Shown here piece after piece: positions 45,509 through 52,932 of a DNA stretch of 64,000 nt. The DNA comes from Gaetbulibacter sp. 4G1 (GTDB taxonomy: Bacteria > Bacteroidota > Bacteroidia > Flavobacteriales > Flavobacteriaceae): the NCBI RefSeq assembly GCF_002741945.1, contig NZ_MDVN01000003.1:62001-126000 (forward strand), written 5' to 3'. Positions within the stretch are counted from its first letter, which is position 1; each line of letters opens with the position of its first letter. The translations under genes were made by a program, and so were the position numbers. The notes under the pieces are model-generated. The model searched no databases. It had not been told where the DNA came from and was given only the letters and a program-made list of their open reading frames with translations.

Positions 45509-46402
45509 TTGAGCAACTCAAAATCTTCATTAGCAACATATTCTGTAATTTCAGATTTTAAGGAAATCACAAAAATGCGATTAGCATTAAGTGTTGTTTT
45601 TTCTTCACTTGCAGGCTATTTATTAGGCGCAGAAACCGTAGATTTTAAAACTCTAATTTTACTAGCTTTTGGCGGGTATTTTATGGTTGGAGCTTCAAAC
45701 GCATTTAATCAAATTATTGAAAAAGATTTAGATGCCTTAATGAGTCGTACTAAAAATAGGCCAATTCCAGGAGGAAGAATGTCTGTTACTACTGCTTTTA
45801 TAATTGCATCAATTTTCACATTATTAGGCATTATTATACTATACACCATCAATAAGCAAACGGCTATGTTTGGTGCTATTTCAATATTTTTATATACATG
45901 TGTTTATACGCCTTTAAAAACTAAAACACCATTAGCGGTTTTTGTTGGAGCTATACCAGGTGCCATTCCGTTTATGTTAGGTTGGGTTGCAGCTACAGAC
46001 GATTTTGGTATAGAACCAGGAACTTTGTTTGCATTGCAGTTTTTTTGGCAATTCCCTCACTTTTGGGCTATTGGCTGGTTTTTATTTGAAGATTATAAAA
46101 AAGGCGGATTCTTTATGTTGCCAACAGGAAAGCAAGATAAAGGCACAGCAGTACAAACTATTATGTACACTATTTGGACGCTAATAGTATCAATAATTCC
46201 TGTTTTTGGAGTTACTGGTAAATTAGAATTATCAATAGTATCAGCAGTTATCGTATTTCTTTTAGGACTATGGATGCTGTATTATGCAATTCGCTTATTT
46301 AAATTAATGACTGAAAAATCAGCAAGACAGCTTATGCTAGTTAGTGTATCTTATATTTCATTAGTACAAGTTGTTTATGTAATTGATAAATTTATTAGAT
46401 AA
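45509..46402 (+). CDS. ctaB: Protohaem IX farnesyltransferase (haem O synthase)
   Basis: This 297-residue UbiA-family membrane enzyme attaches a farnesyl group to haem B, giving haem O, the precursor of haem A for the aa3 oxidase encoded at 15726-18617. The first prenyl-diphosphate/Mg site is NAFNQIIEKDLDALMSRTKNRP at ~69-90, and the second acidic region FEDYKKGGFFMLP follows the FWQFPHFWAIGW helix. Seven or more helices are visible. The start is TTG at 45509: an in-frame stop lies at 45485-45487 with no ATG between, and the first in-frame ATG would remove the conserved FKEITKMRLAL entry. The promoter upstream supports this start. The subunit III gene follows after 2 bases. Confidence 0.94.
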   Translation: MSNSKSSLATYSVISDFKEITKMRLALSVVFSSLAGYLLGAETVDFKTLILLAFGGYFMVGASNAFNQIIEKDLDALMSRTKNRPIPGGRMSVTTAFIIASIFTLLGIIILYTINKQTAMFGAISIFLYTCVYTPLKTKTPLAVFVGAIPGAIPFMLGWVAATDDFGIEPGTLFALQFFWQFPHFWAIGWFLFEDYKKGGFFMLPTGKQDKGTAVQTIMYTIWTLIVSIIPVFGVTGKLELSIVSAVIVFLLGLWMLYYAIRLFKLMTEKSARQLMLVSVSYISLVQVVYVIDKFIR

Positions 46403-46404
46403 CC

Positions 46405-46986
46405 ATGGATTTAACTCAAGGGACTTTAGAAGAAAAAAATAACCGAGCAAAAAAAATGATGCTTTGGTTTAGCCTTATTTCATTATTTATGGCTTTTGCA
46501 GGATTAACAAGTGCTGTAATTATTAGCAGGAGACGACCAGATTGGTCTAGCGAATTAGAATTACCAAATATTTTTTTAATCAGTGTTTTTGTTGCTATTG
46601 TAAGTAGTATTACTTTTATTTTGGCAAAACAAGCATTAAAAAAAGGAAATAGATCGTTAACATCTATATTAATAGTAACAACATTTTGTTTAGGAATTTT
46701 ATTCGTGTTTTTACAGTTTGAAGGATTTAATGCTTTAATAGAATCCGGTTATAGATTTACAGGAGAAATAAGTAACCCAAAAGCTTCTTTTATCTTCTTG
46801 ATAGCTTTCTTTCATGTTTTACATGTAGTTGCAGGACTAATATGCATTTTAGTAGTAATTTATAATCATTTTAAACAAAAGTATAATGCAACTAAAATAC
46901 TTGGGTTTGAATTGGCAGCTACCTTTTGGCATTTTGTTGGTATACTATGGGTATTTCTTTATTTATTACTAACTTTTGTAGGGTAA
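46405..46986 (+). CDS. Cytochrome c oxidase subunit III, short form
   Basis: This 193-residue protein has five membrane helices (~17-40, ~53-72, ~84-103, ~126-150, ~168-192) and the subunit III landmarks KKMMLWFSLISLFMAFAG, FFHVLHVVAGL and FWHFVGILWVFLYLLL. Five helices are the usual minimum for bacterial subunit III of this family. It stabilises the proton-entry region of subunit I. It follows ctaB directly and is followed by a second, longer subunit III gene; the two-copy arrangement is common in Bacteroidota. Only one may be in the final complex, or both in different roles. Confidence 0.9.
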   Translation: MDLTQGTLEEKNNRAKKMMLWFSLISLFMAFAGLTSAVIISRRRPDWSSELELPNIFLISVFVAIVSSITFILAKQALKKGNRSLTSILIVTTFCLGILFVFLQFEGFNALIESGYRFTGEISNPKASFIFLIAFFHVLHVVAGLICILVVIYNHFKQKYNATKILGFELAATFWHFVGILWVFLYLLLTFVG

Positions 46987-47088
46987 AATTATAAAGGTTT
47001 TTTCTGAAAAAAGAAGGTTTTAGATATAATGCGTTATAACCATTTTAAAAATTACTTAAACGATATTTTATTACATAGATAATTTGAT

Positions 47089-47096
47089 TATTTTTG
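47089..47096 (+). promoter_or_regulatory. Candidate internal -7 element before second subunit III
   Basis: TATTTTTG matches TAnnTTTG, 28 bases before the ATG at 47125, in a 138-base gap. No properly spaced TTG is present. Confidence 0.33.
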
Positions 47097-47124
47097 TGCA
47101 ACTTTTAAATAACAACCATTACAT

Positions 47125-48105
47125 ATGAGTACTACAGTTGTAAATACTGGAACAGAAGGTAAAACTTGGGGCGGAGGAAATAAACCGCTAAATGCAAGTT
47201 ATGGTAAAATGATGATGTGGTTTTTCATCGTTTCAGATGCTTTAACGTTCTCTGGGTTTTTAGCGGCCTACGGATTTTCAAGATTTAAATTTATAGATTC
47301 ATGGCCAATTGCCGATGAAGTGTTTACTCACTTTCCATTTTTACACGGTGTAGATGCACCAATGTATTATGTGGCTTTTATGACATTCGTACTTATTATG
47401 TCGTCTGTAACCATGGTGTTAGCGGTTGATGCTGGTCATCATTTAAATAAAGGAAAAGTAACCATTTACATGTTTTTAACCATTATTGGTGGTTTAATAT
47501 TTGTGGGCTCTCAAGCTTGGGAGTGGAATACTTTTATTAAAGGCGACTATGGCGCTATTCAAACAAAAGGCGGTAACATATTACAGTTTGTAGATACTGA
47601 TGGTCATCGAGTTGCACTAAGAGATTTTGCAGTTGCAGAAGAAACGTATAGAGCAGAGCATGGTCGAAAAGACGGTTTGTGGTTTGTACAAGAAGGGACA
47701 TTGCCAACCTATACCGTTGATGAGGTTATTAATGGTTTTGAAGCGCATGATAATATTTTAGTAAGAACACAAATTATAGACGATGCTGGTAAAAAAACAG
47801 TGCTATCTAGAGGAGAGTCATTAAAGCTTTTAAAAGAGAATGGTAGAACTGTTGTAGAAGGGGCTAATCTACATGTAAACGAGTATGGCTCTCCATTATT
47901 TGCAGATTTCTTTTTCTTTATAACAGGTTTTCACGGTTTTCACGTATTCTCTGGAGTTATTATTAATATCATCATTTTCTTTAATGTGATATTAGGAACC
48001 TACGAAAGACGTAAAAACTACGAAATGGTTGAAAAAGTTGGTTTATACTGGCACTTTGTAGATTTAGTTTGGGTATTTGTATTTACATTCTTCTACCTAG
48101 TTTAA
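47125..48105 (+). CDS. Cytochrome c oxidase subunit III, long form with soluble insert
   Basis: This 326-residue protein has family landmarks KMMMWFFIVSDALTFSGFLAAYGFSR, SVTMVLAVDAGHH, GSQAWEWNTFIKG, FFITGFHGFHVFSGVI and LYWHFVDLVWVFVFTFFYLV. Between the third helix (ending ~136) and the GFHGFHVFSG helix there is a soluble segment of about 115 residues (~141-255; for example YRAEHGRKDGLWFVQEG) that a minimal subunit III lacks, which accounts for the extra length over the 193-residue neighbour. It assembles with CoxA and CoxB. A subunit IV gene follows after 52 bases. Confidence 0.9.
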   Translation: MSTTVVNTGTEGKTWGGGNKPLNASYGKMMMWFFIVSDALTFSGFLAAYGFSRFKFIDSWPIADEVFTHFPFLHGVDAPMYYVAFMTFVLIMSSVTMVLAVDAGHHLNKGKVTIYMFLTIIGGLIFVGSQAWEWNTFIKGDYGAIQTKGGNILQFVDTDGHRVALRDFAVAEETYRAEHGRKDGLWFVQEGTLPTYTVDEVINGFEAHDNILVRTQIIDDAGKKTVLSRGESLKLLKENGRTVVEGANLHVNEYGSPLFADFFFFITGFHGFHVFSGVIINIIIFFNVILGTYERRKNYEMVEKVGLYWHFVDLVWVFVFTFFYLV

Positions 48106-48157
48106 TTAAAATATATTTCATTTCCTTGAAGAAAGGAGACATTAAAAGCATTTAAAA

Positions 48158-48538
48158 ATGGCACACGAACATAAATTAGAAATATTTAGAGGCTTATTAA
48201 AATTTAAGTCAAACACTCAAAAAATTTGGGGCGTTTTAATTTTTCTTACCATTGTAACTATAGTAGAAGTAGTGTTAGGGATATTAAAACCAGAGATATT
48301 AATGGGGCAAGTTTTAGGAATGAAAGCTTTAAACTGGATTTTTATCATCTTAACCATAGTAAAAGCCTATTACATTACTTGGGATTTTATGCACATGCGA
48401 GATGAGTTAAAAAGCTTAAGACGCATGGTAGTTTGGACAGCAATCTTTCTAATTTTATATTTAATATTCATCTTGTTACAAGAAGGCGGCTATGTTTTTG
48501 ATGTTTATAAAGATGGATTTGTTAAAAGAGATTTCTAA
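48158..48538 (+). CDS. Cytochrome c oxidase subunit IV (prokaryotic type)
   Basis: This 126-residue membrane protein has three helices (~23-43, ~55-75, ~90-110). The segment IVKAYYITWDFMHMRDELKSLRRMV is the hallmark of the prokaryotic COX subunit IV/CtaF family (KAxxxxxxFMHL-type). It is a small accessory subunit of the aa3 oxidase. It ends the structural part of this operon; a terminator begins 53 bases downstream. Confidence 0.9.
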   Translation: MAHEHKLEIFRGLLKFKSNTQKIWGVLIFLTIVTIVEVVLGILKPEILMGQVLGMKALNWIFIILTIVKAYYITWDFMHMRDELKSLRRMVVWTAIFLILYLIFILLQEGGYVFDVYKDGFVKRDF

Positions 48539-48591
48539 AGACTTTATTTATAGTTTACACATAGTGTAATTTAAGTGTTAAATAGATATAC

Positions 48592-48622
48592 AAAGGCGGT
48601 TTTTAGACTGCCTTTTTTTATT
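48592..48622 (+). terminator. Rho-independent terminator after oxidase subunit IV
   Basis: AAAGGCGGT (48592-48600) pairs with ACTGCCTTT (48607-48615) with one G-U pair and a 6-base loop, followed by TTTTT. The T tract runs straight into a -7-like element at 48619. Confidence 0.75.
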
Positions 48623-48626
48623 TTTG
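48619..48626 (+). promoter_or_regulatory. Candidate -7 element for SCO-like/SCO operon
   Basis: TATTTTTG matches TAnnTTTG, 37 bases before the ATG at 48664, directly on the T tract of the preceding terminator. No TTG is at the -33 spacing. Confidence 0.35.
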
Positions 48627-48663
48627 CAACCGTATTTATTTTCAATAAAAAGGCATCTATTCA

Positions 48664-49389
48664 ATGGATTATAAGAAAATTAGCCGTTATGTAGTTTTAG
48701 GAGTTTTATTTTTTCTTCCTGTAACATTTTTGTTGTTTTTATATCCTGCAACTCACAATTATGAACCATTGGATATAGTAAATGAAAATGTATTAGATTT
48801 ACAATCGTTTTCTTCAAACTCTAGCGAGCAAATTATATTAAAAGATCACATTACTGTGCTGGGTTTTTTTGGTAATGAGCCTGATAATAAATCAACAACA
48901 GCTTTAAATTTAAAAGAACTTGTTTACGATAAGTTTAAAGGATTTAAGCGTTTTCAAATAGTAATTATAATGCCAAAGGGTACTGAGTCTGCTGTTGAAA
49001 ACCTTAAAAGAGAAATAGCATCATATGAAGATTTGCGATTTTGGCATTTTCTTTTTGGAGAGCCAAATGATATTCAACGTTTATTTTATAGCTTAAAATC
49101 GAAACCGAATCTTAGCGATAATTTGTCATCAGATAATGTTTTTGTTGTTGATAAAGATTTAAACCAACGTGGTAGATTAGATGATAGAACTGATAAAGAA
49201 CTGGAAAAGGGAGAACCTATTTATGGGCTATATTCTTATAATTGTATTGAAGTTGCAGAAATTAAAAATAAAATGAGTGACGATTTACGTATTTTATTTA
49301 CAGAATATAGACAAAAACGAAAAGGCGAATTTAATTCTGATACTAGAAGAGCAAACGATTTAAATAAAACCAATGAGCAAGAAAACTAA
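48664..49389 (+). CDS. Membrane-anchored thioredoxin-fold protein, SCO-like without metal-binding cysteines
   Basis: I do not recognise this 241-residue protein as a named family. It has one N-terminal helix (~8-27) and then a soluble domain whose order of elements resembles the SCO protein encoded next: KDHITVLGFFGNEPDNKS sits where SCO proteins have the strand and CxxxC loop, and SDNVFVVDKDLNQRGRLDDR where SCO has the His-containing strand. Neither the CxxxC nor the His is present; the only Cys is near residue 213. It overlaps the SCO gene by 17 bases, so the two are translationally coupled. A structural partner or chaperone in copper delivery to the oxidase is an inference from position. 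Confidence 0.7.
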   Translation: MDYKKISRYVVLGVLFFLPVTFLLFLYPATHNYEPLDIVNENVLDLQSFSSNSSEQIILKDHITVLGFFGNEPDNKSTTALNLKELVYDKFKGFKRFQIVIIMPKGTESAVENLKREIASYEDLRFWHFLFGEPNDIQRLFYSLKSKPNLSDNLSSDNVFVVDKDLNQRGRLDDRTDKELEKGEPIYGLYSYNCIEVAEIKNKMSDDLRILFTEYRQKRKGEFNSDTRRANDLNKTNEQEN

Positions 49390-50119
49390 TTATTCATATA
49401 TAGGTATAGCATTTATTATACTAGTTTTTGGAATAATATTCATACCTAAAATTGTTGACAGAATATCTAATAACGATATTATACGCAATGAAAGTAGAAG
49501 TGATTCTGCTAAAGAAAAAAAGTCAACAAAATCAGATTTAGCATTCATTGAGATTAATGAGCAACCAAAAAAAGTGCCAACGTTTTCGTTTACTAATCAA
49601 GAAGGGAAAACAATTTCTAATAAAGATTATAAAGGGAAAGTTTATGTTATAGAATTTTTCTTTACAACATGTCCAACTATTTGCCCGCGGATGAATGCTA
49701 ACCTTATTCAAATTCAAAATAGCTTTAAAGGTTTTGAAGATTTTGGTGTTGCATCATTCACTATTAATCCAGACTATGACACGCCAAAAATTCTAAAGGG
49801 ATATGCAGAGCGCTATGGAGTGACTAACCCAAATTGGCATTTAATGACTGGGAATAAAGATGAAATTTATAAATTGGCGAACGAAGGGTTTAATTTATAC
49901 ACAGGAGAAAATGCAGAAGCCGAAGGAGGTTTTGAGCATTCAGGTAATTTTGCTTTAATTGATAAAAATGGATTTATACGCTCAAGAAAAGATAAATTTG
50001 GAAATCCCATAATTTATTATAGAGGAATAATTTCAGAGGAAGAGAAAGTTGATGAAGATGGTGTTAAAGAAGAAATTAGTGCATTAAAAGAAGATATAAA
50101 AAAACTACTTAACGAATAA
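49373..50119 (+). CDS. SCO family copper chaperone (SCO1/SenC)
   Basis: This 248-residue protein has an N-terminal membrane helix (~6-24) and a thioredoxin-like SCO domain. The copper-binding CxxxC is in FFTTCPTICPRMN (near residue 102), and the conserved His is in GFEHSGNFALID near residue 188. SCO proteins deliver or reduce copper for the CuA centre of oxidase subunit II. It overlaps the upstream cysteine-less SCO-like gene and is followed by DUF420 after 36 bases, giving an oxidase assembly unit directly downstream of the oxidase genes. A charged C-terminal tail of Glu and Lys is present. Confidence 0.93.
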   Translation: MSKKTNYSYIGIAFIILVFGIIFIPKIVDRISNNDIIRNESRSDSAKEKKSTKSDLAFIEINEQPKKVPTFSFTNQEGKTISNKDYKGKVYVIEFFFTTCPTICPRMNANLIQIQNSFKGFEDFGVASFTINPDYDTPKILKGYAERYGVTNPNWHLMTGNKDEIYKLANEGFNLYTGENAEAEGGFEHSGNFALIDKNGFIRSRKDKFGNPIIYYRGIISEEEKVDEDGVKEEISALKEDIKKLLNE

Positions 50120-50155
50120 TTTTCCGTTAAGAACGAAGCAAAGAACCTCTTAAAA

Positions 50156-50692
50156 ATGAATAATCAAGAACCTCTTTTAGACGAAAAAAAATATAACAAG
50201 TTAATAGTTATATTATCAATAATTATCCCAATTGTTGTAGCTACTTTATTTAGAGTTAAAATACCAAACGTAGAACCTTTGAGCTTTTTACCTCCAATTT
50301 ATGCAACTATAAATGGGCTAACAGCAGTTATTTTGGTTTTGGCTTTTTTAGCAATAAAAAAGAAAAAGATTGTACTTCATGAAAACCTAATGACTACAGC
50401 TATATGGTGTTCTGTAGTTTTTTTAGTTATGTATGTGGCTTATCATATGACGAGTGATTCTACAAAATATGGAGGAGAAGGTGTTATAAAATATGTTTAC
50501 TATTTTATTTTATTAACACATATTGTTTTGTCTATTGCAGTTATTCCGTTCGTGTTAATCACTTATGTAAGAGCGATAACAAACAACTTTGAAAAACATA
50601 AAAAAATAGCCAGAATCACATTCCCTTTATGGTTATATGTAGCTGTAACTGGCGTTATTGTTTATATAATGATTTCACCATATTATGCTTAA
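50156..50692 (+). CDS. DUF420 (CtaM/YozB-like) oxidase assembly membrane protein
   Basis: This 178-residue protein has five helices (~14-33, ~45-64, ~77-97, ~113-135, ~150-172). Family marks include LPPIYATINGLTAVILVLAFLAI, HENLMTTAIWCSVVFLVMYVAYH and HIVLSIAVIPFVL, with conserved His residues on helices. DUF420 includes Bacillus YozB (CtaM), which is needed for active CuA-type oxidase. Its place after the SCO gene supports the same role. The start of the next small gene overlaps its end. Confidence 0.9.
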   Translation: MNNQEPLLDEKKYNKLIVILSIIIPIVVATLFRVKIPNVEPLSFLPPIYATINGLTAVILVLAFLAIKKKKIVLHENLMTTAIWCSVVFLVMYVAYHMTSDSTKYGGEGVIKYVYYFILLTHIVLSIAVIPFVLITYVRAITNNFEKHKKIARITFPLWLYVAVTGVIVYIMISPYYA

Positions 50693-50918
50693 AACGATGA
50701 AGAAGCGCAAAATAGTTTTTCTTGTTTTTTCTTTTTTCTTTTTCTTAGAAACAAATGCACAATGCGCCATGTGTCGTGCAGTTTTAGAAAGCGAAGAAGG
50801 GCAAGCTACAGCCGAAGGCATTAATGATGGTATTGTATACTTAATGGCAATACCATATATACTTGTAGGAGGATTAGCTTACTTTATTTATAAGAAATTC
50901 AATACGTTAAATAAATAA
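50685..50918 (+). CDS. Small CxxC membrane protein next to oxidase assembly genes
   Basis: This 77-residue protein has a signal sequence (about residues 6-25, ending NAQ) followed at once by CAMCRAVLESEEGQATAEGIND and one membrane helix (~48-68). The CAMC pair would lie at the mature N-terminus in the periplasm. It may start at the ATG at 50685, overlapping the DUF420 stop, or at the ATG at 50697. Family unknown to me; similar small proteins occur next to DUF420 genes in Bacteroidota as far as I recall. Position and CxxC suggest metal or thiol chemistry during oxidase maturation, but this is inference. Confidence 0.75.
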   Translation: MLKTMKKRKIVFLVFSFFFFLETNAQCAMCRAVLESEEGQATAEGINDGIVYLMAIPYILVGGLAYFIYKKFNTLNK

Positions 50919-51006
50919 TAAAAATTTTTAGGTACAATTTTTGTAACATTTCTTTGTCTTTTAAGTCTAACTACAAAGCCTTAGCTTTATTAAATCAATC
51001 AAAGTA

Positions 51007-51708
51007 ATGTTAAATATTAGCCAACTACACAAGTCCTACCCAATAGGCGATTCCAGTTTACATGTTTTAAAAGGTATTGATCTTTCTGTAGAAGAAGGAG
51101 AAATGGTAGCTATTATGGGCTCCTCAGGCTCAGGAAAATCAACATTACTAAATATTATTGGTATGTTAGATGAAGCTGATGAAGGAGATTATGTTTTAGA
51201 TGGATTACCAATAAAAGATCTTACCGAAAAAAAGGCAGCCGTTTATAGAAATAAATTTTTAGGATTTATTTTTCAATCATTCAATCTTATAAATTATAAA
51301 AATGCGCTTGAAAATGTAGCATTACCATTATATTATCAAGGTATGAAACGTAAACAGCGTCAAGAATTGGCTATGTTTCATTTAGAGAAAGTAGGCTTAG
51401 CAGATTGGGCAGAACACTTACCTAAAGAACTTTCAGGAGGTCAAAACCAGAGAGTTGCTATTGCAAGAGCTTTAGCTGCAAACCCTAAATTATTATTGGC
51501 CGATGAGCCAACAGGTGCATTAGATACTAAAACGTCGCATGAAATTATGGCTTTCATTCAACAATTAAATGATGAAGGAAAAACCATTTTAATGGTAACG
51601 CACGAGGAAGATATTGCCAATATGTGTAAACGTATTGTAAGATTACGAGATGGCGTTATAATGGAAGATAAAAAAGTAGAACAAGTTAGGGCAGAACAGT
51701 ATGTTTGA
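51007..51708 (+). CDS. ABC transporter ATP-binding protein (MacB/LolD type)
   Basis: This 233-residue ATPase has Walker A GSSGSGKSTLL, Q-loop FIFQSFNLI, ABC signature LSGGQNQRVAIARALA, Walker B LLLADEPTGALD and the H-loop MVTHEED. The NALENVALPLYYQG segment is typical of the LolD/MacB/FtsE subfamily, which powers mechanotransmission rather than transport through the membrane. It is the first gene of a five-gene operon with two permeases, an adaptor and a TolC-like channel. Its end overlaps the first permease by 8 bases. Confidence 0.94.
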   Translation: MLNISQLHKSYPIGDSSLHVLKGIDLSVEEGEMVAIMGSSGSGKSTLLNIIGMLDEADEGDYVLDGLPIKDLTEKKAAVYRNKFLGFIFQSFNLINYKNALENVALPLYYQGMKRKQRQELAMFHLEKVGLADWAEHLPKELSGGQNQRVAIARALAANPKLLLADEPTGALDTKTSHEIMAFIQQLNDEGKTILMVTHEEDIANMCKRIVRLRDGVIMEDKKVEQVRAEQYV

Positions 51709-52930
51709 TATAGACCTTTGGCGCGAAATATTTCAAAGTATTAATAAAAACAGAACCAGAAGTTTATTATCTGGTTTTACTGTGGCATTTGCCATATTAT
51801 TATTTACCATTCTTTTTGGAATTGCTAATGGTTTGAAAAACACATTTGCTGAAGCATTTGTTGATGATGCAAATAATTCTATTTTTATTCGATCTGGTAG
51901 AACTACAAAAGCCCATAAAGGATTACAAGCAGGAAGACGTATTCAGTTTAAAAATGAAGACTTTGATTATGTAAAAGATGATTTTGGTAATAAAGTAGAA
52001 TTTATAACTGCTAGAATTTATAAAAATGTTCAAGCGTCTTTTAGAAACGAACAAAACAGTTATAGATTAAGAGCAGTACATCCAGACCATCAATACTTAG
52101 AAAAGACAAATATAAAAGAAGGACGATACATTAATCAGAACGATTTACAAAATAGAACAAAAGTTGTTATAATTGGTAGGTTGGTTGAAGAGGACTTATT
52201 TTTAAAAACGGCAGCTTTAGGGAAATATATAAACCTTAATGGAATACAATATAAAGTTGTTGGTGTTTTTACAGATGATGGTGGCGATAATGAAGAGCGA
52301 TTAATTTATATACCAATAACAACGGCACAGCATTTATATGGCAATAACGATTATATAGATCAAATAAACCTAACATATAATCCAGAAATGGATTACGATC
52401 AAGCATTAGCTTTTAGCTCTTTATTAACTAAAAAAATGAAAGATCGTTTTTCGGTAGCTAGGAATGACCAAAGAGCAATTAGAGTTCGTAATATGGCAGA
52501 AGGAACAAAAGCTGTTGGACAGATGACAGGAGGGCTAACAGTTATTATTTTAGTTATAGGCTTTGGTACTCTAATAGCTGGTATTGTAGGTATTAGTAAT
52601 ATCATGATTTTTATTGTTAAAGAACGCACTAAAGAAATAGGAATACGTAAAGCTTTAGGAGCATCGCCACGATCAATAGTATCCATAATTTTAATAGAGT
52701 CTATTTTAATAACTGCAATTGCAGGATATGTAGGGTTGTTAATTGGTGTTGGTGTTTTAGAAATTGTAGCTCCATATTTAGAAGAATATTTTATAAAAGA
52801 ACCAGGAGTTAGTAATAGTCTTGTAATAGGAGCAACACTAACATTAATAACAGCTGGAGCAATTGCTGGATATTTACCAGCAAAAAAAGCTTCAAGAATT
52901 AAACCTATTGTAGCACTAAGAAACGATTGA
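51701..52930 (+). CDS. MacB-type ABC permease, first copy
   Basis: This 409-residue protein has one N-terminal helix (~20-42), a large periplasmic MacB-PCD domain (~45-270), and three C-terminal helices with the FtsX landmarks MIFIVKERTKEIGIRKALGASPRSIV and the final YLPAKKASRIKPIVALRND. Such permeases work as dimers and act on substrates in the periplasm. Two different permease genes follow one ATPase gene, so the transporter is probably a heterodimer. It overlaps the ATPase gene at its 5' end and the second permease at its 3' end. Confidence 0.93.
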   Translation: MFDIDLWREIFQSINKNRTRSLLSGFTVAFAILLFTILFGIANGLKNTFAEAFVDDANNSIFIRSGRTTKAHKGLQAGRRIQFKNEDFDYVKDDFGNKVEFITARIYKNVQASFRNEQNSYRLRAVHPDHQYLEKTNIKEGRYINQNDLQNRTKVVIIGRLVEEDLFLKTAALGKYINLNGIQYKVVGVFTDDGGDNEERLIYIPITTAQHLYGNNDYIDQINLTYNPEMDYDQALAFSSLLTKKMKDRFSVARNDQRAIRVRNMAEGTKAVGQMTGGLTVIILVIGFGTLIAGIVGISNIMIFIVKERTKEIGIRKALGASPRSIVSIILIESILITAIAGYVGLLIGVGVLEIVAPYLEEYFIKEPGVSNSLVIGATLTLITAGAIAGYLPAKKASRIKPIVALRND

Positions 52931-52932
52931 TT

